64,000 bases of DNA from Fasciolopsis buskii. Taxonomy: Eukaryota > Platyhelminthes > Trematoda > Plagiorchiida > Fasciolidae. Position 1 is the first letter of the stretch, and every line of letters begins with the position of its first letter. A model generated the notes under the pieces. The model was not told the origin of the DNA and did not search any database. It worked only from the letters and a program-made list of their open reading frames with translations. The translations under genes and the position numbers were made by a program. The stretch lies in NCBI GenBank assembly GCA_008360955.1, contig LUCM01000228.1, positions 225,611-289,610 of the forward strand, read 5' to 3'. Positions 34,999 to 45,683 of this stretch are shown here, in pieces.

Positions 34999-36600
34999 CG
35001 TTAAAATGACAGAACCGACATGTTTGGAATGCGAGCAAAAAGACAAACACGGATACAGTGCCGCTTGCATGCCGGGAACTGGGAAGCAAAACATACGAAG
35101 ATAACAAACAGTATCAGTCTTATTCGTGCACGTGACAGTACGGACAGAGTATGGGGACAGCACGAGTGAAACGACAACGGTGAATAATGCATCAGTTTCG
35201 AGTGACGAAAACAAAACGTTTGGATTTGTAAAATATAACTAACATTCTTTAAAATGTTTCCGCAATTGGTTTTGGGAAAAAAACAAAGCGGATGGGAAAA
35301 AAATAAACCTGTTTGATTTTAAAAACCGTTTTGGATGACAATTTTCTTCTCGGATCCAAGGCGAACTAAAAATTCAATAGAATCTAAATGTGAAAATATT
35401 GTGGCTGCTTGAATGGTTTGATGGAACCAATACAAAATAAATATCCAAACAGAAAATCAATTGCTTGGTTTAAAGCACATTCCAAGGGAATGATGATGGA
35501 GCTAAATCAACTGAGATCTGATCAACACAACGAACTAGGCATAGACGATGGACCCCTCGGTCAAAGCAGTACAACTGCCATGATCTGGCAAATGCAGATA
35601 CACTGAGTTTAGTCTCGAACGAACAGCTGACGGGTTTGTTCCATTCTGTACCCGTAGAAAAATGACTGCAATCGTAGAATTTTACCCAGTGAAGTGTGGA
35701 TGCTTTGATCTGAAAACAAATTCGTGAATAAATTTAGTAAGAGCGTGGCCAGGAAGTTGAATACCCGCGGCAAATACGGTTTACATTCCGGATGCAATCT
35801 GCAAATAGTGAACCCATCCGTATCCGAGTATTTCGTCGTGAGTACTGTGGGTTTCGAATTTTGGCAACTCTGGTTGTGATTGCATTTTTTGGAACTCCAC
35901 AAACTGCGACCTGCTTGAAAAATGTATCCCCTTGTGTCACGCCGTTTCTTCATTTGGCAAAAATAAGAAAAAAAGACTAAACGTGGAAAATCTTCTTCCA
36001 GTTTACAGGAAAATATCATAATTGTTGTTTGGTAATCTGTCCTGGTAGATTAGTTTCCGGAAGTGAACTGAGGCAACCCAAGAACAAGCTGATTTACGGT
36101 CAAGCAGCTTAACGCATTCGGGGGAAAGTGATTTCCCGGTCGAATATAGTTGCCGTGTGTCACCTTTCGAACGATTTGCCCATGCGTTTTTCACAATGAG
36201 CATTCAGTTTCTTGAAACATCTACTCAGAATGCGTTTGCATGCCTACTCAATCGCCTATCGGTTTGTTCGGAATGACTACCACTCAGACATATTTGTCAT
36301 TGGGAAGGGAAGCATTCAAGCTATCAGGTTGATACCTGGATCCAGTTGTTCCACTTCCCCCACGTGTCTTTCAGTCTTGATTAATTGTGTTCTAATAATG
36401 GGTTGGCTAATATTGCATATGTAATACGATGCCCATTTGGAAACTGTGCTGTCTTGAGGAGAAACACACACGAACACAACCCAAAATATTCCAGTCTGAT
36501 AACACACGACCCAATTAGGTCGAAACATTTCCGTTATTTTTCGTATCCGTTGTTGTCTTAAACTCTTCCTAGTGCAAGGTAGGCAACAGTGGCGCATCAC
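34386..36600. other. Anonymous sequence with GT microsatellite
   Basis: The GT tract lies at 34968-35000, and the apparent Cys/Val- or Thr/His-repeat peptides across it are artefacts. A 136-codon minus-strand frame (35609-36019) overlaps a 62-codon plus-strand frame and has no recognised motif. Confidence 0.5.
34968..35000. repeat. GT microsatellite
   Basis: About 13 GT units ending in GCGTGCG. Confidence 0.9.
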
Positions 36601-36639
36601 AAGCTCGTGTGCTGTTCAACCTACATCTTGTCAACATAT

Positions 36640-36657
36640 TGGCGACCCTCGATCACC
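36640..36657 (+). other. Possible LTR-retrotransposon primer-binding site
   Basis: TGGCGACCCTCGATCACC resembles the tRNA-complementary primer-binding sites of Ty3/Gypsy-type elements (many fluke elements have TGGTGACCCC-like sites). It follows CAACATAT, where an LTR end in CA would be expected. A start codon at 36958 opens only a few codons before a stop. No second LTR or polymerase frame was found, so at best this is a solo 5' remnant. Confidence 0.2.
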
Positions 36658-37320
36658 ATGAATTAACACCTAGCAACAAACAGAAAGGACACTTTTGACG
36701 AATTGTCCTAGTTTCTCGTCCTACTGAACTAACCTCGTACTCAGGTGAGAACCTGATTCTTCTTTCAGCGACTCTCATTTGTCGATTTTCATCTCTCTAT
36801 AGAAATCTGAGGCAACGAATCAGGTGTTATAGTTATTGATCAACTGCGTCAGTCTCCGCTAATTGGCAGTTGCTTCGGCCATCATCGGGCGCGTGTTCGA
36901 CCAACCAATCAGGTGTTGATTCAAACTGAAGGCATACGCACGATTAATCGATCGACTATGGCTGATGATTCAGATGTCTCTTGAATTCGACCTACCAAGT
37001 GGATTGACATAGACGAGTCTCTTTGGACCCAGTCTACGGCCAACAGAGTTGACATTTCTATACTCATTGTCATGCCTAGTTGTGTTCGACAGAACGTGCA
37101 GTGCTCAGATAGTCACCATCAAGACGGTTCAGTATTTTTTCTACAACATGCTTGAACCATGAATGCAGTGAAGCGGACGTCCAACTGCCACTAGGGTGGG
37201 TAGGTAGCCCGTCAAACTTGATCAGGAAGCCTGGAGTGGCATAGAATAACACAAGGTAGTACCAGGTCAGGTGTGGTAACTAGCCGGACGACAACGAGTT
37301 ACCATCTACCATCTACCACA

Positions 37321-37465
37321 TAAAGATCGCGGGTCTGAAACCTCCATCCATCGGCCAGCTTCCCCACCTGGCAGTCTTCTGTTGGCCGCGACCGGCTACT
37401 TGTAAATGGAGTACATTGGTGTTGCATGCATGCAGGAAGTAAAAAGATGACGAAGGTTAAAAGTT
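37321..37465 (+). mobile_element. tRNA-derived SINE, diverged copy
   Basis: Body and tail are recognisable: AAGATCGCGGGTCTGAAACC (degraded B box), CGGCCAGCTTCCCCACCTGG, CTGTTGGCCGCGACCGGCTA, ATGGAGTACATTGGTGTTGC and AGGAAGTAAAAAGATGACG. The A-box region is replaced by repeats of CCATCTAC. Confidence 0.7.
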
Positions 37466-40400
37466 ACCACGTTCAGAATACTAAAAATGGTCTACTTTTT
37501 TTCGAACTAATTTGTGCAGATAATGTCCCCGATTTGACCATTACGGTTCATTTTATGGTGACCTAATGGTGTTCCACCAGCACGTACTCGTTGCCAGGGA
37601 TCAGTTTTGCCAACGTCTTGCCAACGTGACAACCGAAAGTGTAATTGATTTGTCGGGATAGTTAAATGCTTCATCATCGCAGCTAACGAATCTCAGAAAA
37701 GACAATCTACTAAGAAATGAAAAAAGACAAAAGGTTCATGCGTGAATATTCCAAACGCTCCTCGCATAAATTCCCTGAGTAAACAGACAAAAGGGCGAAC
37801 AGCATGAAGTTCACAGCGTCTTACTTTCCATTGCCGGCGGCACGTGACCACAACGCAAATTTGATTGGCACATGTTTGGGTGTTTGATAAGAGCGCGTCA
37901 GGTGACCTGGACGTTCTTATGACTTTTCGACTGTTGTCGTTCAAGCGAATCTCCAACAGAATTGAAGCTGAGAAAAGATCATATTCATTTACGTGTAACT
38001 TTGTTTTAGTCAAAATTTACTTGGCGTACAAATCAAAGGTCTTGGGAACGACGCCTATTTAGTAAAATCCGCCTGACGGAAAAAAGTAAGGGTGATGACA
38101 TAAATCATGAACTCAACCCATATTCATTCATTCACTTTCTGGATTTTCTCGGTTATTTTATGTTTGTCCGGCAAAGTTTTGACAATAGGGGCACGAGTAG
38201 TAGAATCACAGTAAACACTGTTTTGCGGGACTAGAGTGTCCTTCGAGCTTCAAGGTTCACTGAAAAGCTTCAAGGCATCCGAATAGAACTACATCCGAGA
38301 AACACCAGATTAGATTCTCTTCTGTTGGAATTCATCAATAGTCCACATCCTTGATCGCACCGAGCTTCTGAATTTGAGCTTTCCGACTGTCTAGGTCAAT
38401 GCGAGTTGTCGAGTCAAGCGTGTTCAGAAAATTTCTTGGAAAGTGGTTCCAATAAATTGTATCTGAAGCTAGTAGTATTGTCTTCTAGATTAGCGTTTAC
38501 AAAGTAGAACAGCTTTGATCTCATAGAAGTCCCGTTTTTCTCGAATCTGTGTGGGTTTTTTGTTCTTGCATCTAGTCTTTGAAGAGTAGTCGGGCTATTT
38601 GATTTGCAAACATTGCGCGCTTTCATCCGAATATCTTGAAATCGATTTCAGTAAACTGGTTTAAACCATCAAGTTGAATTTTTATCGATGCGAGCAATTC
38701 ACAAGGTTTAACGAGGATGGCAAAACCAAGAAAATGCATAAATTAATTTGAGTAGGTTAGAAGCAATGATACCAAATTTCCGTCCGTATTTTCTTGTTCG
38801 TTCTATTGGATTTGCAGTCATTTGCTTTCCGGAGTTGCCTTTTAGACAAGACTTTCTAATTTGTTGTCCCACTGTCAAATTTCGATTTTGCATGCCTGAT
38901 AGAAAACGGAGATCAATGGACCACCATGCTTCAAAAGTGAAACACATGAAATGGTGGACTTATCTTTCTTGGTCCGATTTCGATCAAGACTATGACTACT
39001 TTAATCTCCAATTTTTGTTTTTCCTGGTCTATTGGAAAATTTGCACCGATTGTTCTCGACACACAACTGCTTTCTGAGCGAAAAAATTCAGCAAATCAGT
39101 ATGCCGCACTTTGTTTTTTTTAATTTTTTTTCTGTCGAAAGAGTATCATTTGCCCGGTATGTTGGAGATTTTCGTGACCCGATTCATTACGTATCCGATA
39201 CATATCTAGGAATAGACCGGACTAATAGGAATATCTTTATTCGCACAACCCGTGCATAATACAACACCCTGTGTAAGCACGATAACAACTGCATCAACCT
39301 TTCCGCAGTTTCCTGACTCGTACTTTCCGATGACCTGCACACGACTTTATTCTCCCTTCATTCACCTTTTGTTTTAGTTCTTCACATTTTGGAGAAAGCT
39401 TGACCAAGCGGTTGTAAAATGGACAAACATTGTGGATTCTCGAGCACGGTTTGTTTGCCCCGCGACAAGCACAAACGGATGTGCTATTCCCGTATTGGCA
39501 CAGTTAATCCCTGTTTCGTATCACAATTGTAATGAGATTTTTGTTTCCAATCCATTTCTATTTGTCTAGCCACTTTTCATCCCTTCCTAGCTCAGTCCTT
39601 ATTTGCCCTATTCATCCGCTGGCCTTAGACGGAAATTGTATGTCGTAAAGAATCGTATTTACTGTGCAAACCGAAAACGAATCACACCGGTTGTCAAATG
39701 ACTGGAAATCAGCAAAAGTTTGTCCAATGTTAGCATAATCAATTTGGCCCTATTTTCCTAGGGTGATTTTTACTCTGAGCTTCATATTAAAACACTGATG
39801 CGGCACAATCCAAATTGCTTCTTTTTAATCTTAGGTGGCATTTTGTAAACAACAGAAAATAGTAATATATTGATTTGTAAGTTAAGATTTGCAATTGGTT
39901 TCTCTTTGATTTGCCCGTTCTAAGAAACGTTTCACTTGTCGGTTAACTGAGTAATCTATTGAAAGATATGCGTTTAAATATCTCCATACACACAAATATA
40001 TATTGTTTTGATAGCAAACTCTCCTTCGGCAACCGAGTGTACATTTAGATGGAAGGTCAATTCGTAGGAGGAACTAACGTTTCATTAACCACAAAATCGG
40101 TCGATTGCTTTCAGTCGTATCTAATTGTTTACCCAAATATCACGTACTTTGACGAATATCGTGCATAGCCATGCACATGCATTTAATAAAATCGTAGTGC
40201 ATAGTTTAAAAATGCCCCAGATCGTCCACAAATTCATGCGGAGATTTTGTCTATGAATGACTAATTAGAATTAAATCTAATATATCGAAGGTCAAAAAAT
40301 AAGAATTGCCGGGCATCCTGAACACGAATAGGCCAAGTCTCGCGACTGAACCGTGCCAACCGTGGCGTTGTGTACCGTATTCTCGAGGGGTAGCTGGAAG

Positions 40401-42595
40401 TTCGGGGGAGCCACAAGTGTTCCAGTTTCATGATAGTTGCTCTGGCTTTCACTGTTTGGGATGAGATCCCCTCACCGGGTGTGATCAAGCTTCCGAGTAA
40501 CTTGATGCTATTGGCTACTTCTTATCAGTCAACACACAGGGTGAGTGCATGCATACGCTACGGCCAATCTCGAAAAAGTAACTCGCATAGGTAGTTCAAC
40601 TCTTCGCAGGAAACATGAATAAATGAGCCCAAACAATTGAATAACGCAGTCACTTAAATCATTCGCAGATAGCTGCATTGTCATGTATTGAAATTTCACA
40701 GACGTTTGGGAACTAACCCCTCACTAGCTTTAATCATGCCATTGAAATGTTGTGATGTCCTGGCTATTGAGCTTGGTGATTGGATCGCAAATGTTTTATC
40801 ATCATTCCAAGTGACATTCTGTGTGTAATGATCGGCAAACAGTTGCCAAGCCCTGTATGTTGTCAAAGGTATTGGTCTTTTATTCCGTTCTGTCCCTCCA
40901 ACCCCGAGGTATCAATGATATGAATCACTCACAATTCCGAAAGGTATAGGGAAAAAAGCTGTACCACAGACCCTTAGTCTCTTGCCGATTTTAGGGGATT
41001 GATTTCGCATGATTAATGCACATTTTTGCGCCAGTAATGCGGTAACTACGGAGACAAAAGTCATCCATGAAAAGTTCTACATTCCGGGCTTTGTGAAAAC
41101 ATTATGAAAATCGGCACAGATTATGCAACTCAGACGGTTCCATTTGCTAACATGGTAAATTTTTCAAATCCGTTTTATGATGCCGTCAAGCAGCGAAGTC
41201 TTTAAGAAACTTTGTAGTCGGCCGAACTTTTATGCACCTGTATCCTCAGTGTACTCGTAGTAGAATGGCGAAGAATTGTCACGTGACAAAGCAGAAAACC
41301 GAAATACACATTTTTCTCCAGGACCCGAGGCACATACGCCGCCCATCTTCTCCATACTAATGCAGGCAATATAATACTCGGTTGCCGGACTCAAACCAAG
41401 CGAGTGTCTCAAAAGATTTGAGCAAATATCCGACCAGACACGTTATATTTTCTGCAAGGCAGCTGAGCAAATCACATAAGTTGCACGTGAAATATGACAT
41501 TTTTGCAACATGCATCGATAAATTGAATTCTCACTCTATTCCATACACTAACAACATGTGATACAGATGCGTGAACTACAGTGTTTCACAATTGCGCCCG
41601 GTCTCTTGGATCTGATCCAACATAGTAACAGCGAGGGGTTAGAAAAATTGATAATAATACAAATTTGGATAAGCTGAGTGCTAATCGTCGATTTTAACAC
41701 GGAGTTTTCGAAGTCTCACCCCACCTCCCTCAGCTCCACCAGCTGTCAAATTAGCGTCGACTAATCGCAAACAATTCGCATGGGTACCTTTTTTGTGGAA
41801 TTGGAAATGCACCCAAAAAAAATTCGAAAAAGACACAATTGCGCTTTTTGGGCAATATCTCACATTTTGGCGCAGTTTTTCTGATGTTTTTCGTTCCTAA
41901 GGGATATCTTTTTTCCGAGATGCGTCCGATCGTTTGCACCTAATCGCGTTCATGAAACACTATTTTGTTGTTACGCGATCTGTTCCGCCTTCATCAGCCA
42001 CACGTTATCTTGCTAGCAATCGGTTCATAATCGATCCTTTTGTACAAAATTTTTGATGAATTTAACTAATGAGCAAAAAGACTGGCATAGATTGAGTAAG
42101 AAGAAAATACGTTTTGTTCTTTTGCACTGATGACAAAATGAATTTGGTTACATCAAACGAATAAGGTCAGAACGGTAGACATGGAAACTTTATGAATAAA
42201 GTTTGCAAACTGAGTCTTTATCAATCAGAGTGTCCCATTTTCGTTTATTCTCAAAGCGATCAGTTTGAAAGACTTGGACGAAATTGCACTTAATCGATTA
42301 TTTCTAAAAAATGCTTGCTTTCTAAATTGCCTTTTTAGGTTGCACGTTCTTGTTCCTGACGAGGAATATCAAAAGTTTTATTCGCAATCAGGCAATGTTT
42401 GTGCACAGACGGTCTTTTGGCAAGTTTAAACACGGCAGTAATGTTAAAACTGTTTTTTCTTCCTCGCGTTTCACTTCTGCGTTGTGGCTAACTCAACGCC
42501 GATGACCAGGCGATCAACATCACGGAGTTTGAAATTGAATTGTACAGATTCAAATCAAATCCAGTAAAGTTCAAATCACACGTGACATCAGTTAC
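37466..42595. other. Anonymous intronic or intergenic sequence
   Basis: Over 5 kb with no recognised gene or repeat. The largest frames are 38748-39077 (plus, 109 codons) and 37693-38013 (minus, 106 codons); neither has a known motif or convincing splice pair. Confidence 0.5.
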
Positions 42596-42655
42596 CAAAA
42601 ATAGTATGTATTGTAGTTTCATGAATAAACAAAGCAAAAAAGGCAAGAGATGAAA
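42596..42655 (+). mobile_element. tRNA-derived SINE, 3' tail fragment
   Basis: Only the end of the element is seen: AGTATGTATTGTAGTTTCAT, then GAATAAACAAAGCAAAAAAG and GCAAGAGATGAAAG, matching the tail of the copy at 9561. Head and body are absent. Confidence 0.45.
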
Positions 42656-43304
42656 GCAAAGTGCATTCGGATAAAGCGAGCTAAGATTCAGTTTCATCAA
42701 TGTAGCTGATCAGCCTTTTTTCGATTTCTTCTACCAGGACATGAGACCGATTTGCTGGGTAAAACTTGGGGTGACATTTTTGAATGCTTTGCTCTGTTCA
42801 AGCAGTAATGATAACCTATTCACTTCCCGTCCGCTAAATCATCTTCGAACCTCTAATTCCTCTCGGCTTTCGTGCAAACTCCCAGTGACTCATCGAACCT
42901 CCAGTTACTGTTTATCAGTTTCTGATAAAAAGCGAACATTCTCATCGAAATTATCTCCTTGTCTTTTAGACGAAATCAATATTCCCAGACAGAAGGTCAG
43001 ACCTGAATAGTGTCCACACTGATACCTGGAATTCTCAATCCAGGCGGTAGACAACTGTCCAGTTGGCTCACTCTGATTGTGAAAAATATACTTGCACCAA
43101 TGCGATTAGCCGACCATTGGTATGACAGAACAAATTGAAGGCGGTTATCAAATGCAATCGATTTTTGTGTTGCACCCAAAGCACGAGTGTAACGAGAAGG
43201 ACATTCCTCCGGATGCACTGGTACACACTACTTCACCAGGGGTCCGGGAATAGTGATCCTAAAACCTGGAGTTATAACAAACCACATATTGAGAAACAGC
43301 ACAG
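42656..43304. other. Anonymous sequence
   Basis: A strong acceptor-like site (TTTCGATTTCTTCTACCAG, ending 42739) precedes an 89-codon Ser/Leu-rich frame (42741-43010), but no domain or partner exon is recognised. Confidence 0.45.
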
Positions 43305-43365
43305 TGTGACGAACAAGTTTGTTTTCAATTATTCGTAATCATGCCAATAAATAACATTATATATG
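43305..43365 (+). repeat. Single arm of the foldback family
   Basis: GTGACGAACAAGTTTGTTTT, then CAATTATTCGTAATCATGCC and AATAAATAACATTATATATG, align with either arm of the hairpin at 23074-23234. The opposite arm is missing here, so the copy is truncated. Confidence 0.6.
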
Positions 43366-43424
43366 ATTTACTGCAAATCAAAGGGGGATGATAAGTTACA
43401 GTTCTAGTGGTCAAAATAACTCCA

Positions 43425-43445
43425 CTGTGTGTGTGTGTGTGTGTG
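43425..43445. repeat. GT microsatellite
   Basis: About ten GT units. Confidence 0.85.
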
Positions 43446-43572
43446 GAACGGGTGGAGGTCGAATTTATGGGTTGGGGGACGTGATTCCTACCTGTGCCTC
43501 GGGTCTATAAGGGATTTCGGAAGTTTTCGGGGGTGGCGAGTGGGCCAGGGGGAGCTTCAATGTTTGCACGAA

Positions 43573-44070
43573 CTACTTTTGAGCACACAACAGGGGATCG
43601 TAGAGACGAATGCATACGGCCTCAACTGTAGACGAGACCCGGGACTTCACCAGTTTTGATAACCTACTCCGGACTTTGTAGATTATTATGAACGGTTCAG
43701 CAACATTCACCGACGTGGTTAGAATCAACCAAGTGTGAACACACAGCACTGATGATAGTTTGAATCGTTTCTTCATTTAACCTAGCCGGGTGGTTTTCAC
43801 GAACCCGTTGGAGTGGGCGTCTGGATGTACGGCCAATGTACGCTGCCCCACCGGAACAGGTGAATGAGTACACATAGAATGAGGCCATAAAATCCGGCAC
43901 ACTATTTTTCTGGTGTGACTACACAAGTGACTTTGATGGAAACAGGATTTGCAGATTGTACTACTAGAACTGTAAACTATCATCTCCGTGTCATTTGCAG
44001 GATTGTCATTTGTCATTGCGGAAAGTGTTTTCGTTTTTTTCAACCAAATCACGTGAGCATCAGGCAACGT
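43573..44070 (-). pseudogene. Penelope-like element relic, GIY-YIG endonuclease end
   Basis: The minus strand encodes a GIY-YIG nuclease module. VYSFTCSGGAAYIGRTSRR (about 43860-43800) carries the Tyr, Cys and YIG features of the domain, and a further basic stretch (LQRVRENHPARL) follows. The C-terminal part continues with NVAEPFIIIYKV and STVEAVCIRLYDPLLCAQK before a stop at 43573. The halves lie in different frames, joined by a frameshift near 43730. Upstream, the match continues weakly (PSKSL, SHQKNSVPDF) with in-frame stops to about 44070. In this family the domain follows a reverse transcriptase and nicks target DNA; no transcriptase remains. Assigned as Penelope-like from the domain type. 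Confidence 0.75.
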
Positions 44071-44864
44071 TCTACGTATGGTGATAGACTAATTATTCAA
44101 AAGACAAGTATATTTCTAAACATTTCTAATTCCATCTCATCCGTGTTTGGAATTTGTTTTAACTAATCCAATTTAATTGAAGACAAGAACCGAATTCTCA
44201 TTCGTAGAGCTCTAATTAATACGTTTTGCCTAACGATGAATTCATACGAACTTGGTGCATTCGGGATTCACTCGAATAAAAATCGCCAACCCAGCAGCCG
44301 ATTGTTTAACAATTCGAGTTATTTTATTAGCATTACATCGAATTTTCCTATTTCTTCTTTATTTGTTGATTGGCTAGTTTTGTTTGTGTCTATGGGCTCC
44401 GTTGTTTTTTCTACTCCTCTGTTTGTTCACTTGAAAAAAGAAACGATTTGCTTGTTTACTTTTAGCAAAACCTTCAATGACTTTTGCAAACATTTAAATT
44501 TGAATTCTAAGATCACTTTATTATTTGCTAAATCAGATTTTATTTCGATTTTACGAAATCTATCGGAGTAAGGTAAATGATAAATTCAATCTAAGATCGA
44601 AATGATGAACTCGGATGGGGTCGAATGGGTACATTTTTTGGATGCAATTTGTGAATGAAAAATATTCCTGCAAAATAATTGGTAATACCATCCTTCCGGG
44701 ATATGAGGTAAAAAAAAGATAGTCTCACACGTATTATGCATTCGTCTCACATGTAGGAATGTCTGATGGCGCCAATAAACCTCATTTGAGGCTAGGAGAC
44801 CGGTTAGGTAATGTGATTCATTACTTCCAATCATAGTTCAGTCTTTTCTTCAGCTCCAACATAA
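44071..44864. other. Anonymous AT-rich sequence upstream of the relic
   Basis: The region where a reverse transcriptase would lie if the element were complete shows none. A 111-codon plus-strand frame (44236-44571) is AT-rich, hydrophobic and unrecognised. Confidence 0.5.
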
Positions 44865-44912
44865 ACGCACGCGCGTACATACACACACACAGACACGCAC
44901 GCACACACACGC

Positions 44913-44949
<37 letters not shown>

Positions 44950-44965
44950 TGCACACACACACTAG
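44865..44965. repeat. CA-rich compound microsatellite
   Basis: About 100 bp of CA repeats interrupted by CG and CATA units. It creates spurious Cys/Val-rich open frames on the minus strand. Confidence 0.9.
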
Positions 44966-45292
44966 CGCGCATCATTTCGCCAAAATGGAGTTTGATTGAT
45001 ACATGCAGAAGTGATAAGTGACATAGTAATTTTGCAGAGTTTACACAGCCACGAGGCGAACATTTTATTCCAACACGCGCAACGCAATAAATCTGGCACA
45101 ATGCGAATTCTGTCCGAGCTGACTGCAGTATAATGACAAAAATACGGTGTCAGCTTCGTAGGGGCCGAGAAAATCAGAGTAACATGGAGGTCGCGATGCT
45201 TCCTAGATTGCTTAATCAATGCTTCGAGTCTTGATCACGTTCATTTTTCCAGGTAAAACTGAATACAAAACAGTATTCATCCGAAGACCTCA

Positions 45293-45293
45293 N
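45293..45293. other. Undetermined base (N)
   Basis: The only ambiguous base in the window, in CTCANTGTTTT. Confidence 0.95.
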
Positions 45294-45495
45294 TGTTTTA
45301 ACCTTTCACCTAGTCAGCTGATCGTGTTGCTTAGTAGTAGTACCGTGAGCTTGATCTGTACAAGTACTACCCTATACTCGCTTGGTTTTAAAACCGAACA
45401 ATGAAGTTGGCATGAAATTAGAATAGTATTTCTTTAATTGAAATTTGGTAACTAATCTATTAGACCCGTAGATTTCTGGCAATACCGCAATACAC

Positions 45496-45683
45496 CATTA
45501 TCATTAACATCAATATTATTATTATCATTATCGTTATTGACTGGCGGTCAAAGTCCCATCTGACAGCCTACTGTTAGCCGTGGCACTTTCAAAAACATTT
45601 CGATGCATATGATCACTTCATTATTGAATGATCGAAAAGCGCAAAAGACAAGCAAATAAATGGTATTATTATTATTATTATTA
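45496..45683. repeat. ATT/ATC trinucleotide repeats flanking a SINE relic
   Basis: An imperfect (ATT/ATC)n tract lies at about 45496-45540 and a purer (ATT)n at 45663-45683. A degraded SINE body lies between them. Confidence 0.75.
45541..45655 (+). mobile_element. tRNA-derived SINE, strongly diverged
   Basis: TGACAGCCTACTGTTAGCCG, then TGGCACTTTC, ATATGATCACTTCATTATTG and GCGCAAAAGACAAG, follow the body-to-tail order of the family. Head and B box are not recognisable. Confidence 0.45.

Noticed and set aside
34889..35214. Thr/His- and Cys/Val-rich frames
   Set aside because: Produced by the GT microsatellite at 34968-35000.
35609..36019. 136-codon minus-strand frame and the opposite 62-codon frame with a hydrophobic stretch
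   Set aside because: Neither has a recognised domain; overlapping antisense frames of this size are expected by chance.
44850..45101. Cys/Val-rich minus-strand frame
   Set aside because: Encoded by a CA microsatellite, not a protein gene.
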